Below, in pieces: positions 8,399-17,622 of a DNA stretch of 64,000 nt (positions within the stretch are counted from its first letter, which is position 1; every line of letters starts with the position of its first letter). The notes below the pieces were generated by a model. The model did not search any database, was not told where the DNA came from, and saw nothing but the letters and a program-made list of their open reading frames with translations. The stretch lies in contig NZ_AP024651.1 in assembly GCF_019977295.1 (NCBI RefSeq), forward strand, positions 372,001 to 436,000, read 5' to 3'. Both the position numbers and the translations under genes were made by a program. Source of the stretch: Arthrobacter sp. StoSoilB20. Lineage in GTDB: Bacteria > Actinomycetota > Actinomycetes > Actinomycetales > Micrococcaceae.

Positions 8399-9583
8399 AT
8401 GCGTACGTTTGGTGTCGAAGAGGAACTGTTGATCGCAGATCCCGCGGACGGAATGCCGTTGGCGCTGGCCGCAGACCTCCTGGACGTTGCTGCCCCGCAC
8501 TTTGATGAGGCGCAGGACGGGGACAGCGCCGGTGCAGACGGAGGCGGTGCCCATGGAAGCGGTGCCGGAAAAGCGACGCTGAAGTCGGAGTTCAAGCAGG
8601 AGCAGGTGGAAGTCAACTCGCGGCCCTGCCGAACTGCCGCCGAACTCAGGGCCGAGATCCGTGCCGGACGCGCATTGTCCGACAAAGCTGCCCGGGCCGT
8701 GGGGGCGCGAGTGGCGGCCTTGGCCACACCACCCGTTTTCCACGCCACACCCACCATGGGGAACCAGCGGTACGCGGCCATGGGGACTGAATTCGGGCTG
8801 ATTTCCCGTGAGCAGCTCACCTGCGGTTTCCATGTCCACGTGTCCATCGAATCCCCGGACGAAGGAGTAGCCGTCCTGGACCGGATGCGGCACTGGCTGC
8901 CCGTGCTCCTGGCCTTGAGCGCCAATTCTCCCTTCTGGATGGGGGCCGACACAGGCTTTTCCAGTTATCGCACGCAGATTTGGAACAGATGGCCCACTGC
9001 GGGTCCCATGGATGTTTTCGGTTCCGCGGAGGGGTATCAAGCCATGCTCTCGGAGCTGCTGGGGACTGGAGTTCCGTTGGATGAGGGCATGATCTACTTC
9101 GATGCCCGGCTCTCCAAAGGGCATCCCACTGTCGAACTGCGCATAGCGGACGTGTGCCTCTATGCCGAGGACGCCCTCACCATCGCCGTGATTGCCCGGG
9201 CCTTGGTGGAGACCTCGGCGGCCGAGTGGCGGCAGGGAAAACCGGCGTCAAGCACGCTGACGCCGGTCATCCGGATGGCGAATTGGAAAGCCAGCCGCTT
9301 CGGCACCAACCACCAGTTGCTGCACCCGTTGGAACAGCGCCCCTATCCCGCTGCCGATGTTGCCGGCGCCCTGCTCCGACACGTTCGCCCGGCGCTCACA
9401 GCCACCGGTGATCTTGCCCTCGCCAGGGCAGGCGTGGCGAACATTCTCCGCCGGGGCACCGGCGAACGGCTGCAACGCCAGGCGTACAGCCAGCGTCGCC
9501 GGTTGTCCGACGTCGTATCCGCCGCCATTGCCTCCACGCACCAGGACGGCGAACGGTCCGACGCCGGGGTGCTGAGTCACTAG
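8399..9583 (+). CDS. Carboxylate-amine ligase, YbdK (GCS2) family
   Basis: 394 residues from the ATG with GGGAGGGG five bases upstream; the GTG two codons earlier is too close to that site. Opens with FGVEEELL and contains CGFHVHVSI and NHQLLHP-type blocks characteristic of the glutamate-cysteine ligase 2 family. E. coli YbdK has weak gamma-glutamylcysteine synthetase activity. Actinobacteria use mycothiol rather than glutathione, so the true substrate here is uncertain. Residues about 45-60 form a Gly/Asp-rich insert (DGDSAGADGGGAHGSGAG), probably a surface loop. It lies 38 bases after the zinc-ribbon gene. Confidence 0.85.
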   Translation: MRTFGVEEELLIADPADGMPLALAADLLDVAAPHFDEAQDGDSAGADGGGAHGSGAGKATLKSEFKQEQVEVNSRPCRTAAELRAEIRAGRALSDKAARAVGARVAALATPPVFHATPTMGNQRYAAMGTEFGLISREQLTCGFHVHVSIESPDEGVAVLDRMRHWLPVLLALSANSPFWMGADTGFSSYRTQIWNRWPTAGPMDVFGSAEGYQAMLSELLGTGVPLDEGMIYFDARLSKGHPTVELRIADVCLYAEDALTIAVIARALVETSAAEWRQGKPASSTLTPVIRMANWKASRFGTNHQLLHPLEQRPYPAADVAGALLRHVRPALTATGDLALARAGVANILRRGTGERLQRQAYSQRRRLSDVVSAAIASTHQDGERSDAGVLSH

Positions 9584-9687
9584 GGAAAGTACTGCAGGCG
9601 AAGAAGTCCGGCGGGTGAACAAGTACGGCGGGTGCGGCGGCAGCGGGCAGACAGTACGGAAGACGAACGGACACCAGGCAGACGGCA

Positions 9688-9782
9688 CGACGGCGGCGGG
9701 TCGCCCCGGGTGCGGCGGTAACCGGCAGACAGTACGACGGCGGCGGTCGCCTCGGGTGCGGCGGCAACCGGCCGCCGTCGTA
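9688..9782. repeat. Short tandem GC-rich repeat with hairpin
   Basis: Two 47-base-spaced copies of a unit beginning CGACGGCGGCGG and ending GCGGCAACCGG, at 9688 and 9735. The arms TACGACGGCGG (9733-9743) and its complement (9772-9782) can form an 11-bp stem. It fills most of the 276-base gap after the ligase gene. A similar CCGTCGTCGT/ACGACGACGG hairpin repeat occurs at 46156-46300. Confidence 0.7.
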
Positions 9783-9859
9783 ATGCCGCAGTGGAAGACG
9801 AGGGTTGAGCCCGGCAACCGGCTGCGTACAGCCGGAGCAGAACCCTGGCGTTAAGCCCG

Positions 9860-10261
9860 TCAGCCCTGGTTGATACGGATCATATTGCCGGATGGGTCGC
9901 GGAAGGCGCAGTCGCGCGGTCCCCAGGGCTGATCGATGGGTTCCTGGAGAACTTCGGCTCCTGACGCGCGGAGCTTCTCGAACGTAGCATCCAGGTCATC
10001 CGTGGTGAACACCAGCATGGGCATAACACCCTTGGTCAGGAGTTCCTGGATGGCATCGCCGTCGGCCTGTGAACGGCCGGCGTGCGGCGGGGAAAGCACC
10101 AGTTCAAGATCCGGCTGGGCGTCGCTGCCGATGGTGACCCAGCGCTGGCCGTCCGAGCCGACGTCGTTCCTTACGTCGAAACCCAGGGCGTCGCGGTAGA
10201 AGGCGAGCGACTCATCCACATCGTTGACGGTGACATGTGCATACTTCAATGAAATGTTCAT
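9860..10261 (-). CDS. VOC (glyoxalase/bleomycin-resistance fold) protein
   Basis: 133 residues with the vicinal-oxygen-chelate pattern: KYAHVTVNDVDESLAFYRDALGF at the start (positions 6-28) and DCAFRDPSGNMIRI near the end, the segment that normally supplies the metal-binding Glu (here it ends IRINQG without an obvious Glu). Substrate unknown. An AraC-type regulator lies 10 bases upstream in the same direction; AraC-VOC pairs are common in actinobacteria. Confidence 0.88.
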   Translation of the reverse strand: MNISLKYAHVTVNDVDESLAFYRDALGFDVRNDVGSDGQRWVTIGSDAQPDLELVLSPPHAGRSQADGDAIQELLTKGVMPMLVFTTDDLDATFEKLRASGAEVLQEPIDQPWGPRDCAFRDPSGNMIRINQG

Positions 10262-10271
10262 GAATCACACG

Positions 10272-10760
10272 CTATTGCAGCTGTGGCGCGGGCGCTTCTT
10301 CAATCCTGCTCAGTCCATCAGGAGCCGAAACCGGCGCCGAAGCCGGAGCAGAAGTCTTGCCCCCATTTCGTTCGGGCCGCGTGTGCTGTTTGGCGATACA
10401 GGAAGGCATGGCCTTGACTGCATGGTGTTCGCGCGAGCGGTATTCGCTGGGGTTGATGCCAACGATTTCCGTGAATCGCGTGCTGAAGGAGCCCAGCGAC
10501 GTACAGCCGACTTCCATGCAGGCGTCCGTGACGCTGGTGCCTGCCCGGAGCAGGGCCATGGCCCGTTCGATCCGCCGGGTCATGAGGTAGTTGTAGGGGG
10601 ATTCGCCGTAGGCGGCCTTGAACTGGCGGGAGAAATGCGCGGGGGACATGAGTGCTCCGGCGGCCATGGTGGGCACATCCAGAGGACGCGCATACTCGCG
10701 GTCAATGAAGTCGCGGGCGCGCCGCAGATGAGCCAGGTTGGCCAGTTCCTGCGGAGTCAT
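10272..10760 (-). CDS. AraC family transcriptional regulator
   Basis: 162 residues, essentially only the DNA-binding domain: two helix-turn-helix units over about 15-115 (SPAHFSRQFKAAYGESPYNY and GCTSLGSFSTRFTEIVGINP) and an Ala/Pro-rich tail with APASAPVSAP repeats. There is no sensor domain, so it is either constitutive or senses through a partner. It probably controls the VOC gene that follows. Its start is 20 bases from the start of the divergent esterase gene, leaving no room for separate promoters. Confidence 0.88.
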   Translation of the reverse strand: MTPQELANLAHLRRARDFIDREYARPLDVPTMAAGALMSPAHFSRQFKAAYGESPYNYLMTRRIERAMALLRAGTSVTDACMEVGCTSLGSFSTRFTEIVGINPSEYRSREHHAVKAMPSCIAKQHTRPERNGGKTSAPASAPVSAPDGLSRIEEAPAPQLQ

Positions 10761-10780
10761 GGCGCCAGTCTACTAGGCTC

Positions 10781-11404
10781 ATGCCCATGGATTCAGTGGT
10801 GTGGTCAAAGCCCGAAAGCCAGCGCGCGGGCACTCCGTTGCTGGTGATGATGCACGGTTATGGAACCAGCGAGCAACGCATGGTGGACCTCTTTCCGCAT
10901 CTTCCCGGCGAGTTCACGTGCGCTGCACTTCGCGGTCCGAAAGTGATCGGCGATGACTACGGCTGGTTCCTGTTGGACTACTTCCTGACCAACGACTTTG
11001 CTGATGTGATTGCGTCCACCAACACGGTGTTCAACTGGATCAACTCGGTCAAGGACAATCACAGCAGCGTGAGCCTGCTGGGGTATTCGCAGGGTATGGC
11101 CATGGCCAGTACGCTCCTGCGGTTGCGGCCCCAGGCCTTCAAGGCCACGGTGGGCCTGTCCGGCTTTGTGCTGGAGAACGACCTCCTTGCCCTGAGCGAG
11201 TCCTTTGACAGCCCGCCCCCGTTCTTCTGGGGACGGGATAAGGGCGACCCCGTGATCAACGAGGACGCGATCGCCCACACTGCGGAATGGCTGGAAGCCA
11301 ACGTCGCGTTGACGGCACGGACTTATCCGGGGATGGGCCACAGGATCGAACCACCGGAGCTGGTGGACGTCAGTGCGTTCCTGAAGTTCTACGTCCTGGG
11401 TTGA
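10781..11404 (+). CDS. Alpha/beta hydrolase, phospholipase/carboxylesterase type
   Basis: 207 residues. The fold is shown by MMHGYGTSEQ (oxyanion region), the nucleophile elbow GYSQGM, the acid region DKGDPVI and the catalytic histidine in GMGHRI. Length and motif spacing match the small cytosolic esterases related to YpfH/Apl. No signal peptide. A second ATG two codons downstream is also possible, and neither has a clear ribosome site, so leaderless translation is plausible. The gene is divergent from the AraC gene. Confidence 0.85.
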   Translation: MPMDSVVWSKPESQRAGTPLLVMMHGYGTSEQRMVDLFPHLPGEFTCAALRGPKVIGDDYGWFLLDYFLTNDFADVIASTNTVFNWINSVKDNHSSVSLLGYSQGMAMASTLLRLRPQAFKATVGLSGFVLENDLLALSESFDSPPPFFWGRDKGDPVINEDAIAHTAEWLEANVALTARTYPGMGHRIEPPELVDVSAFLKFYVLG

Positions 11405-11542
11405 TGTTCTTGGGATGAAGTTCCGGGTTGAAGTTCTGGGTTTGATCTCCGGATTAGACGGCATCCGGGCTCCCGAATCAATCTCTTGGTGAGATTCGCG
11501 TCACAATTTCGCATTCGACCGCACTCTATTGAATGACAAAAT

Positions 11543-11556
11543 TGTAAGCGCTTACA
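11543..11556. promoter_or_regulatory. LacI-family operator
   Basis: Perfect 14-bp palindrome TGTAAGCGCTTACA, the classic LacI/GalR-type half-site pair with a central CpG. It lies about 76 bases before the LacI-type gene, so it probably mediates autoregulation and control of the downstream HAD and GH65 genes. Confidence 0.85.
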
Positions 11557-11631
11557 CTTTTGGCTGGTGACCCGGTACGGGTCGCACGCGAAGGCGTTAG
11601 GCGAGCGTGGAAAGGGCTGAGGCCGTGTTGC

Positions 11632-12651
11632 ATGGTTAGCACTCACAGGGCGACAATCCAGGACGTGGCCGTCCTCTCCGGGTTGTCCATTTGCACGGTA
11701 TCCCGGGCCCTCAGGCACCTCCCGAACGTTTCCGAACGGGAACAAGAACAGGTAGCCGGTGCTGCCGCCAAGCTGGGCTACAAGGCTTTGGCTGCAGCGT
11801 CCAGGCCGGAGGGCGGCAGGACGGGTTCAGTGGCCATCGTGGCACCCACTGCCACCTCCTGGTTCTTCGCGCAGGCCGTGGAGGCAGCTGAGGAAGTCCT
11901 TGGCGACAGCGGCTATGACACCGTACTGATCAGCCTGCGTAACCAGGACAGCGTGCGGCGGCAGTTCTTCGCAGACCTGGGAAACCTCGCGCAGAGAGTG
12001 GACGGGCTCCTCCTGCTCACCATGGACCTGGTGCCCGGCGAGGTGGCCGCGTTGGAGGCCTGCGGACTGGCGATAGCCAGCGTGGGCATGGAAAATGTTC
12101 CGTGGGACAATGTAGCTATCGATGACGAACACGCAGCCTGGCAGGCAACCCAACACCTGCTGGGGCTGGGCCATTGGGACTTGGCCGTTCTCTCGAGCAA
12201 TGAACACCCGGTTGCGACGGAGACTCCGCGGTTCCGTGGCTTCAAGCGTGCACTGGATGAACACCACCTCACCGTCCACCCGGACCTTGTGGTGTGTGCG
12301 GGGCCAAGCATCGATGACGGCCGGCGGGCAATGACGGAACTCATCGCCCGCGGCGCGAGCCCCACGGCGGTGTTCGCACATTGCGACGAAGCCGCGTTCG
12401 GTGCGTTGAAGGCGCTCCGCGAATACGGTTTATCCGTGCCCAAGAACGTGTCAGTGATCGGAATGGACAACCACCCCATGAGTGGGTTCCTTGGTTTGAG
12501 CACCGTGGCGCAGCCCGTGGCAGACCAAGGCGCCTTCGCAGCGAACCTGCTGTGCGAACGACTCCTGAATACCGAAACCCCCCACCAGCCCTCCAACCAT
12601 CTGCTCGATACCAAGCTCATCGAACGCAAAACCACGCGCCACAAGCGCTGA
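11632..12651 (+). CDS. LacI family transcriptional regulator
   Basis: 339 residues from the ATG that begins the family's usual N-terminus; the frame is open 24 codons further upstream but that part is unlike LacI proteins. The helix-turn-helix is at about 7-30 (ATIQDVAVLSGLSICTVSRA). The rest is the periplasmic-binding-protein-like sensor. It is followed within 15 bases by a beta-phosphoglucomutase-like gene and then a GH65 phosphorylase, so it most likely senses a glucosyl disaccharide. The operator at 11543-11556 fits. Confidence 0.9.
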   Translation: MVSTHRATIQDVAVLSGLSICTVSRALRHLPNVSEREQEQVAGAAAKLGYKALAAASRPEGGRTGSVAIVAPTATSWFFAQAVEAAEEVLGDSGYDTVLISLRNQDSVRRQFFADLGNLAQRVDGLLLLTMDLVPGEVAALEACGLAIASVGMENVPWDNVAIDDEHAAWQATQHLLGLGHWDLAVLSSNEHPVATETPRFRGFKRALDEHHLTVHPDLVVCAGPSIDDGRRAMTELIARGASPTAVFAHCDEAAFGALKALREYGLSVPKNVSVIGMDNHPMSGFLGLSTVAQPVADQGAFAANLLCERLLNTETPHQPSNHLLDTKLIERKTTRHKR

Positions 12652-12665
12652 ACGGATTACTGCAC

Positions 12666-13391
12666 ATGACTGATCTTCGTAATGCCTGGACAGGCGCTTC
12701 AGCACTGTTGTTCGACCTCGACGGCGTGCTGACGCCCACTGCCGTGGTGCACGAGCATGCGTGGCAGAAGCTTTTCGATGACTATCTGGCCAAAGCCGGT
12801 CACCCGCAGGGGTATCGGGAGAGTGACTACTTCGACCACATCGACGGCAAGCCACGGTTCGATGGCGTGCGTGATTTCCTGGCATCCCGTGGCATCACCT
12901 TGCCCGAAGGCCCGGTCCACGACGACCCCGCGAACCAGACCGTGCAGGGCCTGGGCAACCGCAAGAACGCCATCTTCAACGAGATCGTCAACTCCCGCGG
13001 TGTTGAACCCTACGAGGGGTCGGTCAAGTTCATCAACGCCGCAGTGGAGCTTGGATTGAAGGTGGCGGTGGTTTCGTCCTCCCGGAACGCGCCGGCTGTC
13101 TTGAAGGCCGCCGGCCTTGACCACCACTTCGAGGTGGTGGTGGACGGCCAGGTGGCTGCCGCCGTCGGACTTCCCGGTAAGCCGGACCCGGCCACGTACG
13201 TCTATGGCGCGGGGCTGCTGGGCGTGCCTGTGGAGGAATGCATTGTGGTGGAGGACGCGGTGTCCGGCGTCCAAGCCGGCGCAGGCGCCAATTTTTACGC
13301 CGTGATCGGTGTGGACCGCGGGGCGGGCCGCCAGACACTGCTCGACGCCGGCGCCACGCTGGTGGTCGACGACCTCAACGATCTTCTCTGA
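12666..13391 (+). CDS. HAD hydrolase, beta-phosphoglucomutase-like
   Basis: 241 residues. HAD motif I is FDLDGVLTPT, with nucleophile D17 and acid/base D19. Motif II is VVSSS, motif III the Lys in GKPDP, motif IV VVEDAVSGVQAG. The cap follows motif I as in beta-PGM. It isomerises beta-glucose 1-phosphate to glucose 6-phosphate, which fits its place directly before a GH65 phosphorylase that would release beta-glucose 1-phosphate. A simple phosphatase role cannot be excluded. The upstream in-frame region overlaps the LacI gene and is not family-like. Confidence 0.88.
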   Translation: MTDLRNAWTGASALLFDLDGVLTPTAVVHEHAWQKLFDDYLAKAGHPQGYRESDYFDHIDGKPRFDGVRDFLASRGITLPEGPVHDDPANQTVQGLGNRKNAIFNEIVNSRGVEPYEGSVKFINAAVELGLKVAVVSSSRNAPAVLKAAGLDHHFEVVVDGQVAAAVGLPGKPDPATYVYGAGLLGVPVEECIVVEDAVSGVQAGAGANFYAVIGVDRGAGRQTLLDAGATLVVDDLNDLL

Positions 13392-13421
13392 CCCTACTTT
13401 TTCGAAGGACTGCAACCGCCC

Positions 13422-15776
13422 ATGGCACTCATCAGCACCGATCGGCTGCGCTTCCCCTGCGAGCCCTGGAAACTCGTGGAGAATATCCACGTCCCCGGTG
13501 ACGAGGGGACGCTGGAAACGCTGTTCGCGCTTGGCAACGGCCACCTTGGCATCCGCGGCTCGCATTCAACAGCGGGCGATTCCGAACTTCCCGGTACGTT
13601 CATCAACGGTTTCCACGAGATCTGGGATATCAAGCACGCCGAGAATGCCTACGGTTTTGCCCGGACCGGACAGCGGATTGTGTATGTTCCCGATGCCAAC
13701 AACTTCACGGTTTCCATTGATGGCGAAGCCCTGAGCCTGGCGGAGTCTGCCGTGGTTGACTACCACCGCAGCGTCGACTTTTCCACAGGCATCTATGAAG
13801 AATCCATCACGTGGGCCTGCCGCTCGGGCGCTACCGTCACCACGGTGGAGCGACGCGCAGTCGGGTTCGATTCGCGCGGATGCCTGGGCCTGGAATTGTC
13901 TCTGACGGCTGACCGGGTGGTGTCCGCGGACATCACCTCCGGCATCGTGAACCGTCAGGACCAGCCTGTGGAGGACCACTCGGCCCACGACCCCCGACGT
14001 TCGGGCCGGCACGCCGGGCGTGTGCTGCTGCCCCTGCACCTTCAAGGTGCCGACGGCTCCTTGCGCCTCGCCTGGGAGACCTCCGAATCGCGCCAGCGCG
14101 TCGCCATGGCCGTGGACCATTGGATCTCGGCCGAAGGCCAGCCGTTCGAGACCCTGGTGGGCGAGGACGACTCATCCGTCCGCTACGTTCTGGCAATCCA
14201 CGACGGCGAGACGTTCCGCTTGGAGAAAACGGTCAGTTACGTGGTGGCCGGCTCCTCGGACGCCGAAGACCGGGGCGAAAGCCTGGCAGCCGACGCCGAA
14301 GCGAACCTGGTGCCGTTCGCGGACATCCTGGCCCAGAGCAAGGCGCATTACGACGAGTACTGGACCACGGCCGACATCCTGGTCGGTGGCCAGCCCGAAA
14401 TGCAGCAGGCGGTCCGCTGGGGACTCTTCCAGCTGGCACAGGCCACCGCGCGTGCGGGGGTGGCGGGCATCCCGGCGAAGGGCGTGAGCGGCTCCGGCTA
14501 CGAGGGCCACTACTTCTGGGACCAGGAGATCTACCTCCTGCCCTACCTGACGTACACCAACCCCTGTGGTGCCCGGAAAGTCCTGGAATCGCGGCACGCC
14601 ATGCTGCCCGATGCGCGGGTACGGGCCAAGGAACTCAGCGTGGACGGTGCTCTGTTCCCCTGGCGGACCATCAACGGCCTTGAAGCCAGCGCCTACTACG
14701 CGGCCGGAACTGCCCAGTTCCACATTGCCGCGGCGATTGCCTTTGCGGCCAACCGCTACGAATGGGCCAGCGCCGACGCCACCTTCCGCGACGAACTGGG
14801 GGCGGACCTGCTGATCGAGACAGCCCGCATGTGGGCATCGCTGGGCTTCTTCGGCAAGGACGGCATGTTCCACATCCACGGCGTCACCGGCCCGGATGAG
14901 TACACGGCCGTGGTCAATGACAACCTGTACACCAACGTGATGGCGCGCTTCAACCTCCGCGCCGCCGCTGCGTTGGAACACGAGGGCATTGCCGACACCG
15001 AGCGTTTGGTGTGGCGCCAGGCCGCGGAGCGGATGTCCCTGCCCTACGATCCGCACCTGCAGCTCCACAGCCAGGACAACGACTTCATGACACTGGAGCC
15101 GTGGGACTGGAACACCCCCAAGTCCAAGTACCCGTTGTTGCTGAACTTCCACCCGCTGGTCATCTACCGGCACCAGGTCCTCAAGCAGGCCGACACCGTA
15201 CTGGCGATGTTCCTTCAGTGGCAGGACTTCTCAGCCGAGGAAAAGCAGCGCGCTTTCGACTTCTACGATCCCATCACTACAGGCGACTCCACCTTGTCCG
15301 CCTGCGTCCAGGGCATCATGGCCGCCGAGGTGGGCTACGGCGACGTCGCGCTCCAGCACTTCACCGACGCACTGTTCATCGACTTGGACAACTCGCACGG
15401 CAACACGATCGACGGCGTCCACATCGCCTCCACCGGAGGGATCTGGAGCTCCTTGGTCTGTGGTTTCGCCGGCATGCGGGACCAGGGCGAGGTGCTGCGC
15501 TTCGATCCGCGCCTTCCCGTGGAATGGGAAGGGCTGTCGTTCCGGCTGAAGGTCCAGGGACGGCTGCTGGCCGTGGACCTGGCACAGGGTTCAATCGGGC
15601 TCACGCTCGTCTCCGGACCCGGCTACAGTGACGAACCCCTGCGCATTGAGGTGCGGGAACACGTGGTCACCGTGGGCGCCGACACCGTTACTGTTCCGCT
15701 CGAAACGGTACCGGTGCCACCGCCGTCGATCTTCCCCAGCCTCTTCCCGACGGCGGGACTTCCCATCATCCGCTAA
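13422..15776 (+). CDS. GH65 family disaccharide phosphorylase
   Basis: 784 residues, normal for GH65. An N-terminal beta-sandwich (to about 270) precedes an (alpha/alpha)6 barrel with the GHYFWDQEIYLLP segment (362-374) and the catalytic acid E493 in GVTGPDEYT. Family members phosphorolyse maltose, trehalose, kojibiose or nigerose with inversion, giving beta-glucose 1-phosphate. I cannot fix the sugar from sequence; maltose or trehalose is most likely given the adjacent beta-PGM-like gene. No signal peptide, so it is cytoplasmic. It lies 30 bases after the HAD gene, in one unit with it and the LacI regulator. No sugar transporter is encoded alongside. Confidence 0.9.
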   Translation: MALISTDRLRFPCEPWKLVENIHVPGDEGTLETLFALGNGHLGIRGSHSTAGDSELPGTFINGFHEIWDIKHAENAYGFARTGQRIVYVPDANNFTVSIDGEALSLAESAVVDYHRSVDFSTGIYEESITWACRSGATVTTVERRAVGFDSRGCLGLELSLTADRVVSADITSGIVNRQDQPVEDHSAHDPRRSGRHAGRVLLPLHLQGADGSLRLAWETSESRQRVAMAVDHWISAEGQPFETLVGEDDSSVRYVLAIHDGETFRLEKTVSYVVAGSSDAEDRGESLAADAEANLVPFADILAQSKAHYDEYWTTADILVGGQPEMQQAVRWGLFQLAQATARAGVAGIPAKGVSGSGYEGHYFWDQEIYLLPYLTYTNPCGARKVLESRHAMLPDARVRAKELSVDGALFPWRTINGLEASAYYAAGTAQFHIAAAIAFAANRYEWASADATFRDELGADLLIETARMWASLGFFGKDGMFHIHGVTGPDEYTAVVNDNLYTNVMARFNLRAAAALEHEGIADTERLVWRQAAERMSLPYDPHLQLHSQDNDFMTLEPWDWNTPKSKYPLLLNFHPLVIYRHQVLKQADTVLAMFLQWQDFSAEEKQRAFDFYDPITTGDSTLSACVQGIMAAEVGYGDVALQHFTDALFIDLDNSHGNTIDGVHIASTGGIWSSLVCGFAGMRDQGEVLRFDPRLPVEWEGLSFRLKVQGRLLAVDLAQGSIGLTLVSGPGYSDEPLRIEVREHVVTVGADTVTVPLETVPVPPPSIFPSLFPTAGLPIIR

Positions 15777-15810
15777 GGCACGGCCTGCGTGGGATAACTG
15801 TGAACCGGGC

Positions 15811-17496
15811 TCACTTCGAGGCCAGGTCCATGGTGGTCAGGCGCAGCCACAGCCAGAGCCGTTTCTGCGGATCCGCCAGGTCCAGGTTGAAGTCCTCGGC
15901 CAGGCGGGTCACGCGGTACCGGACCGTGTTGTTGTGGACATGGAGTTGTGCGGCCATGGCCGAGATGTTGCCGTTGCTCGCCAGATAGGCGCGGAGGGTG
16001 TCCAGGTAGTCTGTTTGCTGCTCGGCATCCCGTGCCTGGATCCTGGCGATCTCATCCGTGCCGTCCAGCCCGTTCTCCTCGATGAACGCCCCCACTTTGA
16101 TCAGGTTCAACGGGATCTGGAAGTCCTCATAGAGGGCAACCCCCGGCGGATTCCCGGACACCCGTGCGTTCCCACTGCGCGAGTTGCCGGCACCCCGGCC
16201 CTTCCCGCTGCGGGTGTGCAGGTTCAGCAGGTGGTTCAGCGTCTGGACTGCCTCGGACCGGGATCGGGGAAGATCCTCAATGCCATCGGCGATGCCCCCT
16301 ACCGTGGCGATGACCGGGTAGGAGCTGATGGTGTGCGAGTACGCCTGGATTTCCTGGATGATCCGTCCATGCACCGCCCGGGGCGAGTTCCCCTTGCCGC
16401 CCGGCAGGAGCGCATAAACCACTGAACCCAGCAAGGCGCTGTGGCCGGTGCCGAACTGGACATTGCACACCGTGGTCACCAGATGCAGGAGCCGGTGGAT
16501 GTCACGGACGGATTCCAGGCTTCCGGTCTCCGGGCGGACAATCGAAAACGCTGCTACGGCCAGCCCGTTGGCAGTGTCCAGTCCCAGTTGGGCGGCGGCG
16601 AACGCGGCGTGCGGAGTGTCGTCCATGAGTGTTCGGATCAGGTCCGCGTTGCGTCGCTCCCCGAAGTCCGAAGCGGAGCGGGCATGCAGCATGTGCAAAC
16701 CGGCCAGCGGCGCCATCCGGTCCAGTGCGTTAAGCGCAGCTGCCCGGTTTTCCTCGCCGGGATCGATGATCCAGATGGAACCCAGCAGCTCGCCTCCAGC
16801 CCGGACGGCGAGCGCAAGGCGGGCCATGCCGTCCTCGGGCGCCGGCACCAGCACCGCTCCCGGGGCGGCGTAGACGATCTTGAAGTCCTGGTCGAACGCC
16901 GGAGGGGTGGTCTCTTCCAAGGTGAGAGTAGTGATGCGCCGCAGCTCATCGATCGGTTGGCCCGGCAGGGTGGAGTAGCCAAGGATGCGGCCCAGCGGAT
17001 CCACGATGCTGGCGGCGCCGTTGGTGATGGACGCCGCGGCGTTGGCGAAAGCGTAGAGGTCTCCCAGCCGGACCCCGGCCACTGAGTCGGCTGCGGCACC
17101 CATGACGGATGCCCTGGCCAGTGCCACCAGCCGTGTCCAGTCCGCGTCATCCGGTGCTACCAGCACGGACAGTCCATAGTCCAGGGCGGCCGAGCGGAGC
17201 TGCTCCATCTTTGCGCCGTGCGCTTTGACGATCACTGCCGCGGCGTTGCTGTTCGCTGCCCGGTGGAGGAGTTGATCGAAGTCCGGTGAGCCGTAGGTGC
17301 ATCCGACGGCAAGGATGATGCGGTCATCCACGCTGGACCAGTGGTCCAGGGGGTCGTACATCAGCACGTCCGATACGGGATGGCCCAGGTTTTCCGGGGT
17401 GGGGTTGGCATTGACCAGGTCCGCTTGCATCAGCTGGATGCAATCGGAGAGCCGTACTGCCGCCTGCTGGATCCCGGGTTGCTGGGCTGCGTCCAT
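15811..17496 (-). CDS. PucR family transcriptional regulator
   Basis: 561 residues. The C-terminal 60 residues form the PucR helix-turn-helix (YLDTLRAYLASNGNISAMA, then HNNTVRYRVTRL). The long N-terminal part includes a purine-catabolism-regulator-type domain and a GAF-like middle (about 150-270). PucR-family proteins are usually activators of amino acid, purine or other nitrogen-compound catabolism. It is divergent from the hydroxy-acid oxidase/ABC/RidA gene set, which it probably controls. Between residues 425 and 445 there is a Gly/Arg/Ser-rich linker (SGKGRGAGNSRSGNARVSG), likely a flexible insertion. Confidence 0.9.
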   Translation of the reverse strand: MDAAQQPGIQQAAVRLSDCIQLMQADLVNANPTPENLGHPVSDVLMYDPLDHWSSVDDRIILAVGCTYGSPDFDQLLHRAANSNAAAVIVKAHGAKMEQLRSAALDYGLSVLVAPDDADWTRLVALARASVMGAAADSVAGVRLGDLYAFANAAASITNGAASIVDPLGRILGYSTLPGQPIDELRRITTLTLEETTPPAFDQDFKIVYAAPGAVLVPAPEDGMARLALAVRAGGELLGSIWIIDPGEENRAAALNALDRMAPLAGLHMLHARSASDFGERRNADLIRTLMDDTPHAAFAAAQLGLDTANGLAVAAFSIVRPETGSLESVRDIHRLLHLVTTVCNVQFGTGHSALLGSVVYALLPGGKGNSPRAVHGRIIQEIQAYSHTISSYPVIATVGGIADGIEDLPRSRSEAVQTLNHLLNLHTRSGKGRGAGNSRSGNARVSGNPPGVALYEDFQIPLNLIKVGAFIEENGLDGTDEIARIQARDAEQQTDYLDTLRAYLASNGNISAMAAQLHVHNNTVRYRVTRLAEDFNLDLADPQKRLWLWLRLTTMDLASK

Positions 17497-17507
17497 AGCT
17501 GGACGTT

Positions 17508-17545
17508 ATCACAGGGCTATTTGTGATCTTGTGGAGGATTTCACA
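17508..17545. promoter_or_regulatory. Paired inverted repeats between PucR gene and oxidase operon
   Basis: ATCACA-8 bases-TGTGAT (17508-17527) is followed by TGTG-8 bases-CACA (17530-17545). Both have the same 8-base centre. They lie between the divergent starts and are candidates for the PucR binding site. Confidence 0.5.
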
Positions 17546-17622
17546 TATAGAGGACATGAGATCTACGTCACTATTGGGAAAGGAGCTGGGCGGTAAGCCC
17601 GGCATGAACCCAGAGGACTCCC

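Noticed and set aside
8291..9124. 277-codon minus-strand frame opposite the YbdK-type gene
   Set aside because: Antisense shadow of a conserved gene, no domain signature.
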